From the NCBI RefSeq assembly GCF_004698125.1, contig NZ_ML214298.1:310001-374000 (forward strand): a stretch of DNA of 64,000 bases, written 5' to 3'. The position numbers and the translations under genes are program-made. Every line of letters begins with the position of its first letter. Position 1 is the stretch's first letter. Positions 62,832 to 64,000 of this stretch are shown here, piece by piece. Source of the DNA: Halosimplex halophilum (GTDB lineage Archaea; Halobacteriota; Halobacteria; Halobacteriales; Haloarculaceae). The notes under the pieces are model-generated. The model made no database searches and had not been told where the DNA came from. It was given only the letters and a program-made list of their open reading frames with translations.

Positions 62832-63815
62832 ATGAGCGAATCGGACGGTCCAAAGCAGGTGTCGGACCCGGAGTACCACAGCGAGAATCACACAGCCGCC
62901 CAGACTTGTGGCTGGACGGCAAATGCCTTGCGCGGGGAAGGCCGCTGTTATAAATATGCGTTCTATGGGATAGAGTCTCACCGCTGTATTCAGATGACGC
63001 CGGTCGTCAAGTGCAACGAGCGCTGCGTGTTCTGCTGGCGGGATCACGCTGGTCATGCGTACGAGCTCGGAGATGTCGAGTGGGACGACCCGTCCGCGGT
63101 CGCCGACGCCTCCCTCGAACTCCAGAAGAAGCTGCTCTCGGGCTTCGGCGGCAACGACGAGGTCCCCCGCGAGCGCTTCGAGGAGGCGATGGAGCCTCGC
63201 CACGTCGCCATCTCGCTGGACGGCGAGCCCTCCCTCTATCCCTATCTCCCGGAACTCATCGAGGAGTTCCGCGAGCGCGACATCACCACGTTCCTCGTCT
63301 CCAACGGGACGAAACCCGAGGTGCTCGCGGAGTGTGATCCGACGCAGCTGTACGTCAGCGTCGACGCGCCAGACCGCTGGACGTTCGACGAGACCGTCAA
63401 AGCGGTGGAGGACGACGCCTGGGAGCGGCTGATCGACACGCTGGACGTGCTCGCCGAGAAAGACGAGACCCGAACTGTCCTCCGCACCACGCTCGTCGAC
63501 GGCAACAACATGCACCACCCCGAGTGGTACGCGTCGATGTACCAGCGGGCCGACCCCGACTTCATCGAGCTGAAGGCGTACATGCACGTCGGCCACTCGC
63601 GGGGCCGCCTCGATCGGGATTCCATGCCCGACCACGAGGACGTGCGCGCGTTCACCGAGGACGTGAAAGAGCACATGCCCGAGCACGACTACATGAACGA
63701 GGTGCCCGTCTCCCACGTCACACTGCTGTCGAAGACCGAAGACACCTGGGTCCCCAAACTGCAGAAGGACAGCGAGTTCTGGGAACGGGACCCCTACGCC
63801 GACGCCGGCGACTGA
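62832..63815 (+). CDS. twy1: TYW1-like 4-demethylwyosine synthase (radical SAM)
   Basis: 327 residues from ATG 62832. The radical-SAM cluster motif CNERCVFCWRD (Cx3Cx2C) and the second cysteine pair typical of archaeal TYW1 (TCGWTANALRGEGRCYKYAF) are present, with SLDGEPSLYP and FLVSNGTKPE as family marks. The enzyme makes the tricyclic base of wyosine in tRNA-Phe from N1-methylguanosine and pyruvate. It is a core archaeal gene, has no partner in the window, and probably marks the return to conserved chromosome at the right side. Confidence 0.95.
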   Translation: MSESDGPKQVSDPEYHSENHTAAQTCGWTANALRGEGRCYKYAFYGIESHRCIQMTPVVKCNERCVFCWRDHAGHAYELGDVEWDDPSAVADASLELQKKLLSGFGGNDEVPRERFEEAMEPRHVAISLDGEPSLYPYLPELIEEFRERDITTFLVSNGTKPEVLAECDPTQLYVSVDAPDRWTFDETVKAVEDDAWERLIDTLDVLAEKDETRTVLRTTLVDGNNMHHPEWYASMYQRADPDFIELKAYMHVGHSRGRLDRDSMPDHEDVRAFTEDVKEHMPEHDYMNEVPVSHVTLLSKTEDTWVPKLQKDSEFWERDPYADAGD

Positions 63816-63851
63816 CCGGCGGCGACCGTTCCGCGGCCGTCTTCGCTCATG

Positions 63852-64000
63852 TCACCCTTCGACCGGCGGATGTTCGCCGACTCGTTCGAGCGCGGCGAGA
63901 CCGGTCACCTCGTCCGGTTCGTCGGGGACTGTCCACAGATCGAGGTCAAGGAGCGACCCGCCCAGCGCCGCGAGCATTTCCGTCTGGACGGCTCGTTTTC
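63852..64000 (-). CDS. 3' end of an unidentified gene (partial)
   Basis: On the minus strand a frame enters at the right edge and ends at TGA 63852-63854, encoding about 48 residues including MLAALGGSLLDLDLWTVPDE and ending EHPPVEG, with acidic haloarchaeal composition. A plus-strand frame from ATG 63850 is also open to the edge and has equally high GC at third positions, so strand is uncertain. Confidence 0.4.
   Translation of the reverse strand, partial: KRAVQTEMLAALGGSLLDLDLWTVPDEPDEVTGLAALERVGEHPPVEG

Overview
The window is haloarchaeal (class Halobacteria). Most genes are GC-rich and encode very acidic proteins. The archaeal markers are a TFIIB-type initiation factor, a radical-SAM wyosine enzyme (TYW1) and TATA-type promoters. 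There is no tRNA, rRNA or intact insertion sequence that I can see. The right edge (twy1) looks like core chromosome; most of the rest looks like accessory DNA laid down in layers.

Layout. 0-8.7 kb: a truncated poly-gamma-glutamate hydrolase, a gene-poor 1.3 kb stretch, a large HerA/VirB4-like DNA-pumping ATPase with a possible nuclease tail, an Mrr-like restriction protein and an OB-fold protein. 8.9-12.2 kb: a small sugar-catabolic cluster (GH10 xylanase, galactonate-dehydratase-like enolase-superfamily enzyme, NAD-dependent uronate-dehydrogenase-like protein), probably continued by the carbohydrate esterase at 16.0 kb. 12.4-15.7 kb: a plasmid-like block (DUF6735-like protein, TFB with a coupled zinc ribbon, SWIM zinc-finger protein) followed by five origin-recognition-box-like repeats around an AT-rich stretch, a candidate replication origin with no orc1/cdc6 in view. 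17.4-19.3 kb: an AT-rich two-gene operon pairing a membrane/GAF-like protein with a 2-oxoglutarate oxygenase. A dead regulator gene (in-frame TAG), a DUF262 protein and a leftover C-terminus of a second esterase follow.

23.8-48.4 kb is a defence island. DrmD (SNF2-type helicase), DrmMI (adenine methylase), DrmC (PLD), DrmB (DUF1998) and DrmA (helicase) identify a DISARM system. It is unusual in three ways. It starts with a MORC-like GHKL ATPase overlapping drmA. It also carries a cytosine methylase, so the class 1 and class 2 methylases coexist. Two opposite-strand genes (an HNH endonuclease with an SRA-like front, and a membrane protein) sit inside it. A perfect inverted repeat encloses a TATA-like box upstream of the island. 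Beside it a Mig-type G/T mismatch glycosylase diverges from a fusion of an HhH-GPD glycosylase-like domain with a second C5-cytosine methylase, an apparent methylate-and-repair pair.

48.5-54.1 kb encodes an AddA/AddB-like helicase-nuclease pair. Then come a PH-like membrane protein, a frameshifted ADP-ribosylglycohydrolase, a GmrSD-like DUF262/DUF1524 protein, a DUF7342-like regulator pair, a CPBP protease flanked by two diverged copies of a small gene, and a tyrosine integrase. The integrase micro-operon, the TFB operon, the SWIM gene and the DUF6735 gene share one promoter design (TATA box, CCCC-TGA-GGGG palindrome, start codon 53-55 nt downstream), which ties both ends of a roughly 50 kb stretch to one regulatory system.
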